Source: Sinorhizobium terangae (GTDB taxonomy: Bacteria; Pseudomonadota; Alphaproteobacteria; Rhizobiales; Rhizobiaceae). Taken from it: a stretch of DNA of 64,000 nt. The first letter of the stretch is position 1; each line of letters begins with the position of its first letter. The translations under genes were made by a program, and so were the position numbers. Positions 37,258-46,672 of the stretch are shown piece after piece. The stretch spans positions 620,001 through 684,000 of the forward strand of contig NZ_CP121660.1 of the NCBI RefSeq assembly GCF_029714365.1, given 5' to 3'. The notes below the pieces were generated by a model. It had not been told where the DNA came from, did not search any database, and saw only the letters and a list, made by a program, of their open reading frames with translations.

Positions 37258-37983
37258 ATGGCAACACTGGAACTAATTGGTTTCGGCACGACCGGATGGG
37301 GCGCACTCCTTCTGCTCGGCGCGCTGATGACCCTCTGCGTGACTGCAAGTGCGCTCGCAATAGGAGCCGTGCTCGGTTCTGTCATCGCCGCCGCAAAGCT
37401 CTCCGGCAACGCGTTTCTTGTTGCGCTTGGCAGCCTTTACACGACGGTGTTTCGCGGCGTGCCGGAGTTGCTCATTATCTATCTCATCTATTTCGGGGGC
37501 TCTACGGCTGTCACGGCGATCAGTCAGTCGATGGGCTATGAAGGCTTCCTCGGACTGCCTTCTTTCCTGGCCGGCGCGCTGGCCGTCGGCATCATCTCCG
37601 GTGCCTATCAGGCGGAAGTCTTCCGCGGTGCCTACCTCGCCATTTCCAAGGGCGAACTGGAGGCGGCATCGGCCATCGGCATGCGCCGGGGTCTCCGGTT
37701 TCGCCGGATCATCATCCCGCAGGTACTGCGTTTCGCCATTCCGGGTCTCGGCAACGTCTGGCAGCTCAGCCTCAAGGACTCGGCGCTGATCTCGGTGACG
37801 GGCCTTGCTGAGTTGATGCGCACCAGCCAGGTTGCCGCCGGTTCGACGCGACAATACTTCCTGTTCTTCATCGTGGGCGGCGGTCTCTATCTCATTCTGA
37901 CGAGCCTCTCGGACCGCGTCTTCAACGGCGCCGAACGGCGCGCCAATCGGAGCATGCCGGCGGCGGCCATGGGCAAGGCGTGA
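37258..37983 (+). CDS. Polar amino acid ABC permease (HisQ-like), second importer
   Basis: A 241-residue permease: 'RGVPELLIIYLIYFGG' and 'GELEAASAIGMRRGLRFRRII' align with the permease at 32014. About five to six membrane segments. It precedes the HisM-like gene by nine bases. Confidence 0.88.
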   Translation: MATLELIGFGTTGWGALLLLGALMTLCVTASALAIGAVLGSVIAAAKLSGNAFLVALGSLYTTVFRGVPELLIIYLIYFGGSTAVTAISQSMGYEGFLGLPSFLAGALAVGIISGAYQAEVFRGAYLAISKGELEAASAIGMRRGLRFRRIIIPQVLRFAIPGLGNVWQLSLKDSALISVTGLAELMRTSQVAAGSTRQYFLFFIVGGGLYLILTSLSDRVFNGAERRANRSMPAAAMGKA

Positions 37984-37992
37984 GATAGTACC

Positions 37993-38697
37993 ATGGATTT
38001 TGCCTTTCTCACCCAAACGATGACCACGCTGCTCAAGGCCGTTCCGATGACCTTGGCACTGTTTTCCCTTTCGATCTTCTCCGGCGGCATTCTGGCGCTT
38101 CTGATCGTCTGGATGCGTGTCGGCGGCAACCCTGTGCTCGCATCCGTCGCCAAGGGATACATTTTCGTCTTTCGCGGCTCGCCGCTGTTGATCCAGATGT
38201 TTCTTGTCTTCTACGGACTCGGCCAGTTCGGCTTCATCCGCTATTCGTTCCTGTGGCCGTTCCTGCGCGAACCCTTTGTCTGCGCGGTCCTCTCGCTGGC
38301 GCTCTGCACCGCGGGCTATACGGCTGAAATTTTCCGCGGCGGCATTCGCGCCGTCTCCCCGCGCGACATTGAGGCAGCGCGATCGATCGGCATGTCCGGC
38401 GCGCTCCTCGTGCGTCGCATCCTCGCGCCGATCGCCTTTCGGCACGCGCTGCCGGCCTATTCCACCGAGATCGTCCTGATGATGAAATCGACGGCACTCA
38501 CAAGCCTGGTGACCGTATGGGAAGTAACGGGCGTGGCGCAGCGGCTGATCTCGCAGACCTATCGCACGATGGAAGTGTTTCTCTGTGCGGCTATCATCTA
38601 TCTCGTTCTCAACTTCATCATTCTGCAGGCGATGTCACTGCTTGAATATTCGCTCTCGCGACACCGCCGCGCGATCCCGCCGGCGCTGAAAGCCTGA
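37993..38697 (+). CDS. Polar amino acid ABC permease (HisM-like), second importer
   Basis: A 234-residue permease with 'FRGSPLLIQMFLVFYGLGQFG' pattern and 'RDIEAARSIGMSGALLVRRIL'. Paralogue of the gene at 32733. ATG 37993 follows a short leader after the previous stop. Confidence 0.88.
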   Translation: MDFAFLTQTMTTLLKAVPMTLALFSLSIFSGGILALLIVWMRVGGNPVLASVAKGYIFVFRGSPLLIQMFLVFYGLGQFGFIRYSFLWPFLREPFVCAVLSLALCTAGYTAEIFRGGIRAVSPRDIEAARSIGMSGALLVRRILAPIAFRHALPAYSTEIVLMMKSTALTSLVTVWEVTGVAQRLISQTYRTMEVFLCAAIIYLVLNFIILQAMSLLEYSLSRHRRAIPPALKA

Positions 38698-38724
38698 GCG
38701 CTGAACGACACGATTGGAGCTTCC

Positions 38725-39501
38725 ATGCCAGGCGTCACCCGACTTTCCGTACGCAACATCCGCAAAAGCTTCGGCACCCACGAGGTCTTGCGCGGCATTT
38801 CCCTCGATGCCCAGGATGGCGACGTCATCTCGCTGCTCGGGGCATCCGGCTCCGGAAAATCCACCTTCCTGCGCTGCATCAACCTGTTGGAGACGGCAAC
38901 CGACGGAGAGATCTGGGTTGATGGCGAGCAGGTTCGAATGGTTCACAAGGGCGGCACGAGCCGGCCCGCGAGCCAGAAGCAGGTCGATCATATCCGCTCG
39001 GAGCTCGGCATGGTCTTCCAGTCCTTCAATCTCTGGTCGCACATGACGATCTTGCAGAACGTGATCGAGGGACCGGTCCATGTCCTCAAACGCCCGCGCA
39101 CCGAATGTATCGCCGAGGCCGAGGTGTTGCTCGAGAAGGTCGGCATTGCCGACAAGCGCCATGCCTATCCTGCGCACCTGTCCGGCGGGCAGCAGCAGCG
39201 CGCCGCGATCGCCCGGGCGCTGGCGATGAAACCGAAGGTCATGCTTTTCGACGAGCCGACCTCGGCGCTCGACCCGGAACTCGTCGGTGAGGTGTTGCGC
39301 GTCATGCGTGCGCTCGCCGAGGAGGGGATGACCATGCTGGTCGTAACCCATGAGATGAGCTTTGCCCGCAATGTCTCCAACCGGGTCGTCTTCATGAAGG
39401 AAGGCCTGGTCGACAGCAGCGGCACGCCGGACGAGATGTTCGGCGGCGGAGCCTCGCCCGCCTTTCGCCAGTTCATCGGCCATTTCGGAAGCGCGCAATG
39501 A
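38725..39501 (+). CDS. Polar amino acid ABC ATPase, second importer
   Basis: A 258-residue ATPase: Walker A 'GASGSGKST', '[13 protein letters not shown]', '[15 protein letters not shown]', '[15 protein letters not shown]', 'VVTHEMSFA'. Paralogue of the gene at 33458. Its stop overlaps the HutH-like start by four bases (ATGA), tying import to the enzyme that follows. Confidence 0.9.
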   Translation: MPGVTRLSVRNIRKSFGTHEVLRGISLDAQDGDVISLLGASGSGKSTFLRCINLLETATDGEIWVDGEQVRMVHKGGTSRPASQKQVDHIRSELGMVFQSFNLWSHMTILQNVIEGPVHVLKRPRTECIAEAEVLLEKVGIADKRHAYPAHLSGGQQQRAAIARALAMKPKVMLFDEPTSALDPELVGEVLRVMRALAEEGMTMLVVTHEMSFARNVSNRVVFMKEGLVDSSGTPDEMFGGGASPAFRQFIGHFGSAQ

Positions 39502-41018
39502 CGGTCACCATCGACACGCGGATCGGCTGGCGCGAGGTGGCCCGCGTCGCGGCCGGGGAGACGGTTGCGCTTTCTCGCGCGGCGTGGGCACGCGTGGACA
39601 ATGCCAGTCGCATCGTTGCGCGCATTGTCGAGACGGGGGTGCGCGCCTACGGCATCAATACCGGCGTCGGCGCGCTTTCGGACACGGTCGTTGGTCGCGA
39701 CCATCAAAGCCGGCTGTCGCGCAACATTGTTCTCAGTCACGCCTGCGGCGTCGGCGATGTCTTGGCCGCACGCGAGGTCCGAGCAATCATCGCTGCGCAA
39801 ATCGCCAACTTTGCCCACGGCCATTCCGGTGTGAGCGCGGACATTATCCGCTATCTTGCGGGATTCCTGGAAAAGGACTGTGTGCCGGATGTCCCATCGA
39901 AAGGCTCGGCCGGTTACCTTACGCACAACGCCCACACCGCGCTCGTCCTCATCGGCGAGGGAAGCGCGCAGGTGGCCGGCCAGCGCATGAGTGGCCGCGA
40001 GGCGCTCAGCGCTATCGGCCTTTCGCCGCTTGTGCTCGGCGCGAAGGAGGGATTGAGCCTCGTCAATGGTACGGCCTGCGCAACGGGTCTTGCAAGCGTT
40101 GCACTCGCGCGCACCGAGCGGCTGCTCGACTGGGCGGATGCGATCGCAGCCCTCACTTTGGAGGCAGCCGGCTGCCAGATGGCGGCCTTCGACGAAGCGG
40201 TTCTGGCGCTTCGCCCGTCGCGCGGCCTCGGGCACGTCGGTGCTACCCTGCGAGAGCGCCTGGAAGGCAGCGGGCTCGTCGCGGCTGCGCTCGGCCGGCG
40301 CACGCAGGATGCGCTCAGTCTCCGCGCGATCCCGCACGCCCACGGGGCCGCCCGCGACGTCTTTGACCATGCATCTGATGTCGTAGACCGCGAGCTTGCT
40401 TCCGTCACTGACAATCCGACGGTGTCAGGAACGCCCGACAGTCCGATCGTCTCGTCGCAAGCCCATGCCGTCGCGCCCGCCCTCGCACAGGCGTGCGACA
40501 ACCTGGCGATCGCCCTTGGGCAGATATCCGCCATGAGCGAGCGCCGCACGGATCGGCTTGTCAATCCGTTGGTGAGCGGCCTGCCGCCGTTCCTGGCAAG
40601 CGACGCCGGCAGCAACTCCGGCTTCATGATTGCGCAATATACCGCGGCAGCGCTCAGCAATGAGAACCGCAGGCTGGCGGCTCCGGCCTCGACAGATGGC
40701 GGCCTGACTTCTGCTCTCCAGGAGGACTTTCTCGCGCATCCGACGGCGGCCGCAAACAAGCTACTGAACGTGGTCGACAATGCCGAATACATCCTGGCGA
40801 TCGAGCTGATGGCGGCTGCCCAGGCTCATGACTTCCTGTCCGCGACCGCAGCGCGCGCGCAAGGGACTGATGCCATCTATCGCCTCGTGCGCGGGGTCGT
40901 TGCGCATTACGACGACGATCGTCCGCTTGCCGGCGACATGGAAGCGCTTCGCATCCTGGTCCGGGAAGACATGCCACCGGTCGTGAACGGAGGGAGCAGG
41001 GATGACGGTCGAGTTTGA
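39498..41018 (+). CDS. Histidine/aromatic amino acid lyase homologue lacking the MIO triad
   Basis: A 506-residue member of the HAL/PAL fold. Conserved: Tyr51 in 'YGINTGVG', '[15 protein letters not shown]', 'NGTACATG', '[10 protein letters not shown]', '[14 protein letters not shown]', 'TSALQEDF', '[10 protein letters not shown]'. The MIO-forming segment is altered: where HutH reads 'KGSVGASGDLAPLA', this protein reads '[11 protein letters not shown]', three residues shorter with no Ala-Ser-Gly (residues 136-140, bases 39903-39917). MIO-dependent deamination is therefore unlikely; elimination of a better leaving group is possible. Coupled to the importer ATPase and to the flavin oxidase downstream (17-base overlap). 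Confidence 0.87.
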   Translation: MTVTIDTRIGWREVARVAAGETVALSRAAWARVDNASRIVARIVETGVRAYGINTGVGALSDTVVGRDHQSRLSRNIVLSHACGVGDVLAAREVRAIIAAQIANFAHGHSGVSADIIRYLAGFLEKDCVPDVPSKGSAGYLTHNAHTALVLIGEGSAQVAGQRMSGREALSAIGLSPLVLGAKEGLSLVNGTACATGLASVALARTERLLDWADAIAALTLEAAGCQMAAFDEAVLALRPSRGLGHVGATLRERLEGSGLVAAALGRRTQDALSLRAIPHAHGAARDVFDHASDVVDRELASVTDNPTVSGTPDSPIVSSQAHAVAPALAQACDNLAIALGQISAMSERRTDRLVNPLVSGLPPFLASDAGSNSGFMIAQYTAAALSNENRRLAAPASTDGGLTSALQEDFLAHPTAAANKLLNVVDNAEYILAIELMAAAQAHDFLSATAARAQGTDAIYRLVRGVVAHYDDDRPLAGDMEALRILVREDMPPVVNGGSRDDGRV

Positions 41019-42177
41019 CGTTGCCGTTATCGGCCTCGGCGCCATGGGAAGTGCTGCACTGTCCTTTCTTTCGGCGCGCGGCGCCAAGACGATCGGCATC
41101 GATGCCTATTTCCCGGCCCATGCGCTCAGTTCCTCGCATGGAGACAGCCGCCTGATCCGGCTCGGGTACTTCGAGGATCCATCCTATGTGCCGCTGCTGC
41201 AACGTGCCTATTACAACTGGCGCGCGTTGGAAATCCGGCTTCGCACGGAGATCTTGACGACAACCGGCGTCCTCCAGGTTGGTGCTGCGGACAGCAAGAT
41301 CGTCGCGGGAACGCGCGCGTCCTGTGAGATGCACGGTTTGGCGCATGAGGTGCTCGATAAGGCTGAGATGGGACGCCGGTTCCCCGCCTTTCAACTGGAC
41401 GACGACGAGATCGCGGTCCTCGATCCGCAGGGCGGCTATCTCAGGCCGGAAGCAGCCATTGCGGGCTATCTGAAACTTGCCGCACAGGATGGCGCCGTTC
41501 TCCACTTCGGTGAACGGATAACCGCAATCGAGCCGGGCGACGGCGGTGTCACGCTCCGCTCAGCCGATGGACTTTATCGCGCGAAGAAGGCGGTGGTTGC
41601 GACCGGACCCTGGATCGCCGAACTCGTTCCGCAGTTGAAGGCGCATGCGGTGCCGATCCGGCAGGTCGTTGCCTGGTACCAGCCACGCGACGGCTTCGCG
41701 ACCGAACCGCGGCGCATGCCCTGCTTTCTTAGGGACGAGGGAGCAGGGGGCTCTTACTTCGGCTTTCCAGCGATCGGCATTGATGGCGTCAAAGTCGGCA
41801 GGCATGCACATTTTCGCGAACGGATCAATCCGGATGAGCCAAACCCGCCGGTCAACGATGCGGACACGGCGCTGCTCGATGGCTTTATCTCCAAGCGCGT
41901 GCCGGCGGCCGCCGGACAGCGTGTCAATGCCGTGACGTGCCGCTATACGATGTTGCCGAGCGAGGATTTCTTGCTCGACCTCGCGCCCGGCAATCCGAAC
42001 GTCGTCGTCGCTTCGCCCTGTTCGGGACATGGCTTCAAGTTTACCAGCGTCGTCGGTGAAATCTTGGCGGACCTCGCACTCGAGGCCGCAACCAGCTTGC
42101 CGGTGGCCGCCTTCTCTTTCGATGCCATGAACCGTTTCGAGTGCGGGGCGCGCGTTACAGACATTCCACTTGGATGA
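41002..42177 (+). CDS. SolA-like FAD amine oxidase (N-methyl amino acid oxidase type)
   Basis: A 391-residue flavoprotein of the monomeric sarcosine oxidase/N-methyltryptophan oxidase group. FAD-binding 'GLGAMGS' (11-17), 'SSSHGDSRLIRLGY', and Cys313 in 'VTCRYTMLP', the position of covalent flavin attachment in this family. It would oxidise a secondary or N-methylated amine of the imported substrate, giving an imine or aldehyde and hydrogen peroxide. Last gene of the HutC-controlled operon. No signal peptide. Confidence 0.87.
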   Translation: MTVEFDVAVIGLGAMGSAALSFLSARGAKTIGIDAYFPAHALSSSHGDSRLIRLGYFEDPSYVPLLQRAYYNWRALEIRLRTEILTTTGVLQVGAADSKIVAGTRASCEMHGLAHEVLDKAEMGRRFPAFQLDDDEIAVLDPQGGYLRPEAAIAGYLKLAAQDGAVLHFGERITAIEPGDGGVTLRSADGLYRAKKAVVATGPWIAELVPQLKAHAVPIRQVVAWYQPRDGFATEPRRMPCFLRDEGAGGSYFGFPAIGIDGVKVGRHAHFRERINPDEPNPPVNDADTALLDGFISKRVPAAAGQRVNAVTCRYTMLPSEDFLLDLAPGNPNVVVASPCSGHGFKFTSVVGEILADLALEAATSLPVAAFSFDAMNRFECGARVTDIPLG

Positions 42178-42284
42178 TCGAGCGGCCGATTGCACCAGGA
42201 AACCGCCAACGACCGAAATATCATCCGTCAGCCGGTGACGCGTAAATTTGATCCCGCTGACGCGCGGTGTTCTCGTTATGTGCT

Positions 42285-43713
42285 CTCAAGATGGTGTAAC
42301 GGGCCGACCCGGCCCGGCAGGTTTGAAGGGCCGGTGGTCGTCCCTCACAATGATGGTGTCGCGGAGTCAGGAGTGGCCTGCTCCATAGCAGCACGGAGAG
42401 ACGACCATGAAAGAGTATGCCGGCATAGACGTATCCCTGGAATACTCAAGTGTGTGCGTGGTGGATGCGGATGGCCGCATTGTGCGGGAAGCAAAGATCC
42501 TCAGCGAGCCCGCTGCGCTGATCGCCTGGTTCGGCGCGCACGGCGTTGCGATGGAGCGAATTGGTCTGGAGGCCGGGCCCTTGTCGCAGTGGCTCCATGC
42601 CGGGATGGTGAAAGCCGGTCTCTCGGTCGAGCTGATCGAGACGCGCCACGTGCGTGCAGCCTTCAAGACAATGCCGGTAAAGACCGACAAGAAGGACGCT
42701 CGGGGCATTGCGCAGTTGATGCGGCTTGGCTGGTTCAGGCCGGTCCACTGCAAATCTCTTGCGGCCCAGGAGGTGCGTGCGCTGCTGACCGCCCGCAAGC
42801 TCATTCAAGGCAAGCTTCACGACATCGAGATGAGCATCCGGGGCATCCTGCGCGGCTTCGGCCTCAAGGTCGGGCCGACGACGCGGCGCACTTACGCGGG
42901 GCGCATCCGCGCGCTGATTGCAGGCCATTCGACCTTGGAAGCGATCGCCGCTTCGCTGCTGAAGGTGCGCGACGCGCTTGTGCATGAGTTTGCAGGGCTT
43001 GAGCGCCAGCTGCGCGCCATCGCCCGCCAGGATAACAACGCACAGCGGTTGATGACGACGCCAGGCGTTGGTGTCCTGGTGGCGCTGACGTTTGTGGCGG
43101 CCGTCGATGCGCCGGAGCGCTTCCGCTCCTCCCGCGCGGTGGGGCCGCACTTCGGATTGACGCCGAAGAAATATCAATCGGGCGAGACCGATCATAGCGG
43201 TCGCATCTCGAAGATCGGCGATGGGAGCGTGCGCACCGCGCTCTACGAGGCGGCCAACGTCATCCTGACGCGACCGGTCAAAGGTTCCGATCTGAAGCGC
43301 TGGGCGTTGGCGGTCGCCAAACGGGCCGGTCCCAGAAAGGCGCGCGTGGCGCTGGCCCGCAAGCTCGCGGTGGTGTTGCATTGCCTGCTCAGGGACAGAA
43401 CCAACTTCATTGCTCATAAGGGAGCGCCAGCCGTGGCGGCTTGATCGGAGGAGACGACAAGACAGGCTTTCGGACGGGCACAGCCATCAGCCCGCCGCAG
43501 CAAGGTCCCTTCGCCGGGACGATGGATGGGTTAGGCCGCTATGCGATCAGCAGCACCCGGTGACTGCGCTTCTAAGATTGGCCAACCGGTCCTCAGCAGA
43601 CCCCATGGAGCAGCGGCAAAGCTCCGACTGCGGACAGAAGCAAGCACTCGGCGAGGGATCAAGCGCACAAGGGATTGACGCAACGCCCGTTACAGAAGAT
43701 CGCATAATATATC
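42285..43713 (+). mobile_element. Complete IS110-type insertion element, copy 2
   Basis: The element holds the intact transposase 42407-43444 and a right end matching 82-350. The left boundary is not fixed; sequence changes character after the oxidase gene, and 'GATGGTGTAACGGGCCGACC' near 42290 is the likely start region. No terminal inverted repeats or target duplications are visible, as expected for IS110 elements. From 42178 to about 42285 no gene is seen. Confidence 0.75.
42407..43444 (+). CDS. IS110-family transposase
   Basis: A complete 345-residue DEDD transposase. Catalytic acids are visible as Asp8 ('GIDVS'), Glu55 ('GLEAGP'), Asp94 and Asp97 ('TDKKDARGIA'). The C-terminal part has 'TTPGVGVLVALTFVAAVD', 'FGLTPKKYQSGE' and 'ISKIGDGSVRTALYEAAN' with the conserved Ser region. 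Looks functional. IS110 enzymes use a RuvC-like domain and, in several members, a bridge RNA from the non-coding ends. Confidence 0.92.
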   Translation: MKEYAGIDVSLEYSSVCVVDADGRIVREAKILSEPAALIAWFGAHGVAMERIGLEAGPLSQWLHAGMVKAGLSVELIETRHVRAAFKTMPVKTDKKDARGIAQLMRLGWFRPVHCKSLAAQEVRALLTARKLIQGKLHDIEMSIRGILRGFGLKVGPTTRRTYAGRIRALIAGHSTLEAIAASLLKVRDALVHEFAGLERQLRAIARQDNNAQRLMTTPGVGVLVALTFVAAVDAPERFRSSRAVGPHFGLTPKKYQSGETDHSGRISKIGDGSVRTALYEAANVILTRPVKGSDLKRWALAVAKRAGPRKARVALARKLAVVLHCLLRDRTNFIAHKGAPAVAA

Positions 43714-43723
43714 GACTGGAACG
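43694..43723 (+). repeat. Dispersed motif, site D
   Basis: AGAAGATCGCATAATATATC followed by GACTGGAACG at the right edge of IS110 copy 2; one base differs from the consensus GATCGCATAATGTATC. Confidence 0.7.
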
Positions 43724-43811
43724 CTGCAGTGCCGGACACCTCCATTGAACCCTGATGTACCCGCTGGGCCCGCTCGACTGTTCGGCTTGTTATTTCTTCT
43801 TTTCATGCTAT

Positions 43812-43831
43812 ATGTAGGTAACTACCTACAT
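43812..43831. promoter_or_regulatory. Operator palindrome of second Phd/PIN toxin-antitoxin operon
   Basis: ATGTAGGTA-AC-TACCTACAT is a perfect 9-bp inverted repeat just before the ribosome site GGAGG at 43832. Autoregulation by the antitoxin is inferred. Confidence 0.72.
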
Positions 43832-43844
43832 GGAGGTGTTAGCT

Positions 43845-44099
43845 GTGGGGATTACGACCCTTTCCAGCCGAGAGCTGAACCACGACGTGAGTAGCGCCAA
43901 GAAGGCGGCAAAAAGCGGCCCGGTCATCATCACGGATCGCGGCAGGCCTTCCCATGTGCTCATGACCTACAATGAATTTGAGCGCTTGACCGGCAAGCAC
44001 CGCAGTCTTGTCGAGGGTCTCGCCATGCCTGGCCTCTCGGGGATCGATTTCGAGCCGCACCGCGCTGAAATTAGTCCGCGCGAAGTGGACTTGTCTTGA
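43845..44099 (+). CDS. Phd/YefM-family antitoxin
   Basis: An 84-residue antitoxin from GTG 43845, preceded by GGAGG; an in-frame ATG at 43830 lies inside the operator. 'LSSRELNHDVSSAKKAAKSG', 'GPVIITDRGRPSHVLMTYNEF' mark the Phd/YefM fold. The stop overlaps the toxin start by four bases. Complete and likely active. Confidence 0.88.
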   Translation: MGITTLSSRELNHDVSSAKKAAKSGPVIITDRGRPSHVLMTYNEFERLTGKHRSLVEGLAMPGLSGIDFEPHRAEISPREVDLS

Positions 44100-44518
44100 G
44101 ATACCTGCTCGATACCAACGTCGTTTCCGAATTGCGCAAGATCGGTGACGGCAAAGCCGATGCCAATGTGGTCGCATGGATCGGAGCGGAAGATGCGTCC
44201 CGCTTCTTCCTTTCGGCCATCACAATTCTCGAACTGGAGCGGGGTGTACTCGGGGTGCAGCGCCGAGACGCCGCACAAGGCGCTCGGTTGCGTTCTTGGC
44301 TCGACAGTCATGTGCGTCCGGAATTCGCCGGCCGTATTCTTCCGGTTGACGATGTGGTTGCGACACGGTGCGCGCACCTGCACATCCCCGACCGGCGCAA
44401 TGAGGCCGACGCGCTGATTGCGGCGACGGCGATGGTTCACGACATGATCGTTGTCACCCGAAACACCAGAGACTTCGAAGGCACCGGCGTCGTTATCGTC
44501 GATCCCTGGCAAGGCTGA
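44096..44518 (+). CDS. PIN-domain toxin (VapC/FitB type)
   Basis: A complete 140-residue PIN ribonuclease. Starts with TTG at 44096 overlapping the antitoxin stop. Acidic ligands: Asp in 'YLLDTNVVSELRK', Glu in 'ILELERGVL', Asp in 'NEADALIAATAMVHDM'; 'VVTRNTRDFEGTG' and 'IVDPWQG' close the domain. Same arrangement as the 14.0 kb pair but different sequence. Confidence 0.9.
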   Translation: MRYLLDTNVVSELRKIGDGKADANVVAWIGAEDASRFFLSAITILELERGVLGVQRRDAAQGARLRSWLDSHVRPEFAGRILPVDDVVATRCAHLHIPDRRNEADALIAATAMVHDMIVVTRNTRDFEGTGVVIVDPWQG

Positions 44519-44931
44519 TCGTTTCACTCCTATCCGAATACAGGCCGTTCCTGACCGGGCGAGTTCGATTGCTGGGTGGCCGGATCGAATCCGTTCAAGG
44601 CGATGGATAGGAGTTTAGATTCCGGACTGGCAGCCATGTTCCCGGGTTCCGATCGTCTCAGTAGGGCGGGGAGGGTCGCGCCGCTGCGGCCAGCGCGAAT
44701 GGCCGCGATGCGGACTAAGCGGTCGTCGCCAAGCCGATTGCCGGATGACCTGTTTGGGGCCGAATCCGAAATGTCGGCTTCTAGCGTTCAATTATGGGAA
44801 TGCGGCCATTTCGACCTCGTGGGCTTGCCAGTGGGTCAGAATGAGGGATGTCGCTTTGCATTTAAACGTGAGAATGCACCTGTTTTAGCCAAGGTTGGCA
44901 TTTAATACTGAGAATCTGAGCGGCCGGAATC
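44519..44931. other. Intergenic region with relic shared with 55.1 kb
   Basis: No gene recognised. A segment at about 44597-44672 ('TTCAAGGCGATGGATAGGAG' and 'TTCCGATCGTCTCAGTAGGG') is a diverged copy of 55110-55172, so both are probably remnants of one mobile element. GAAATGTCGGCTTC at 44770-44783 is found inverted near 55211. Confidence 0.5.
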
Positions 44932-45812
44932 TCAAATTAACTGCAACTGCGAACACGCCATTGATCGGCATGTATGGGTCATGATCTCGTCGATAGCGCC
45001 GCTGAAACGCGCCTTGTTCGCACCCATCATTTGGCCGCGTAGCATGTCGAGCATCTCAGGTCCGGCCCGCTCGACGATGGCCACTCCGGCCAGCAGAGCT
45101 GGTCGCAGATGCAGCGGCAGGATCGGACTTGCCGGTGTCGTCAGGCTCCCCCGTTCGACGACATCATCGAGATCTGGAATGATTGCGCCGATCACCCTGT
45201 ATCGCCACGGTTCGTATCCTCGGGAGATGGGTCTCGTCACCCGTCGCATCAGCAGAAGCCGCGCGATCTCGGCCGGCGATGTCCAGGTTCGGACATTGCG
45301 TTCGGCTTCATCGTCGAGGAGCCGTTCTCCTATGAGAGAAGTCCCATGGTAGCGGCCGAAAGCAGTTGGCGGTCATGCCTGCCTGAGTGCCGGAGCAGGC
45401 AGCCGCAAAGCGTGCAGGTGATACGCCAGCCGAAAAGCTGGCTCCGAAGAACGGGCCTGGGGTCGTGCTTTGCCGGATGACAGCGAGAGCACGATTGGAC
45501 AGGTTCCTTGGCAATCAGGCGCCGCGACGATTGCGCGATATTCGCGAAGGTCATGCGGTGAACCATGGTCTGATCAGCGGAGAACATGCGGGCAAGGCGG
45601 AAGACCTGATCCTCGTTGAGGTCGAGATCTGCGGCGCGCAGGGATGACGCCTCTGGAAGGCAATGCCGAAGCATAGCCAGGGGAGGGACAGCATAGAACT
45701 CGGCATGCCGGCCGATCCACGACGACAGAAGCTCATCCGTGCGAGGCGCCAGCGTTACCGGCAACCGCCGCGAGGTCTCTCCCATATCAGGCGAAGGCGG
45801 CTTCCGCATCAA
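44932..45812 (-). pseudogene. tniQ: TniQ-family transposition protein, frameshifted
   Basis: The N-terminal frame (45812 to about 45345) has the TniQ pattern 'DELLSSWIGRHAEFY' and zinc-ligand pairs 'CSRCH' and 'CTLCG'. The frame then breaks near 45345 and the rest continues in another frame: 'GTSLIGERLLDDEAE', 'TWTSPAEIARLLLMR', to stop at 44932. TniQ/TnsD proteins guide target choice of Tn5053/Tn7-like elements. Its start overlaps the end of tniB, the usual gene order. Confidence 0.82.
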
Positions 45813-46672
45813 ACTCCGGCTCCCATTTCTCGATGGCTGCGTCCGTAATCCTTTCTTGGCCGCTTTTGATGGCCTCGATAGCGAGTGAGTTGATAATGTG
45901 AAAGATGTTCGCGGTGACGCCTTCGGTGATCTGTAGCATCCGCCGCAGCGATTTTGCTGTTAGCACCGATGGTAGACGCAGCGGCGTGTTGCGCAGGATC
46001 AAGGCGATCAAGATTTCGAACTGCTCGTTGGCGGCCCAGCGGTTCAACGTAAACTGCTCGAAGCGGCGGGCCAATTGCACATCGCCGCCGATGGCTTCGC
46101 GGGCGTCATTAACCCCGAAGCAGACGAGAGAGATCTGGAGGCGGTTGCTAAGAAAACGCAATGTGTTGAGGACAATACGCTGCTCGCGATAGCTTCCGGC
46201 AAGAATATTATGCACTTCGTCGATCACTAGCACCTGCACACCGATCGCTTCCATGATCCGCAAAGCGGCCTGCTCCATCTGCGCGATATCGGCGCGTGGC
46301 CGCTGCGGTGCACCGAGCAGGGTCAGCAGTCCGGCGTAGAACCGCCGTTCGCCGGGGCGGCTGGTCATCTCCATGGCCAGGACCGGTGTCTTCAGCTTAC
46401 CGGTAATCGAATTGAAGCTTGGCGGGTCCACGGAAGCGCTTCATGATCATCGTCTTGCCCATGCCGCTGTCGCCATAAATGGCGATGGATGGCATTCGCG
46501 TTCCACGCGGATGATCGAGCAAGAGGTTCAGTCGATCGAGCACCTGCTTTGCCCGCGGATAAACAAGCCAGCGGCGCGATCTGATCGCGCGGATGCGCTG
46601 TTCGTCGGCTTCAGCAATCAGCGCTGCGGCGCTCGCGGTCAGGTGGAGAGTTCGGTGTTCATGCCAGCTCAC
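45787..46672 (-). pseudogene. tniB: TniB/TnsC-type AAA ATPase, frameshifted
   Basis: N-terminal frame 46672-46430 contains Walker A 'GDSGMGKT'. A frame change near 46425-46435 joins to 46431-45787, which has Walker B 'VLVIDEVHNILAG' and sensor region 'SLVCFGVNDAREAI'. The protein would be about 295 residues, the normal TniB size. TniB activates the TniA transposase in Tn5053/Tn552-like elements. One base indel inactivates it. Confidence 0.85.

Noticed and set aside
42446..43417. Long minus-strand open frame of 323 codons opposite the IS110 transposase
   Set aside because: It mirrors the transposase codon pattern, has no family resemblance and no ribosome site; it is an antisense shadow.
44668..44690. 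GTCTCAG resembling a Tn3-family end
   Set aside because: Only a few bases match and no Tn3 transposase or resolvase is near; the relic shared with 55.1 kb explains it better.
44576..44905. Possible 109-residue protein
   Set aside because: No family resemblance, and part of it is the relic shared with 55.1 kb.
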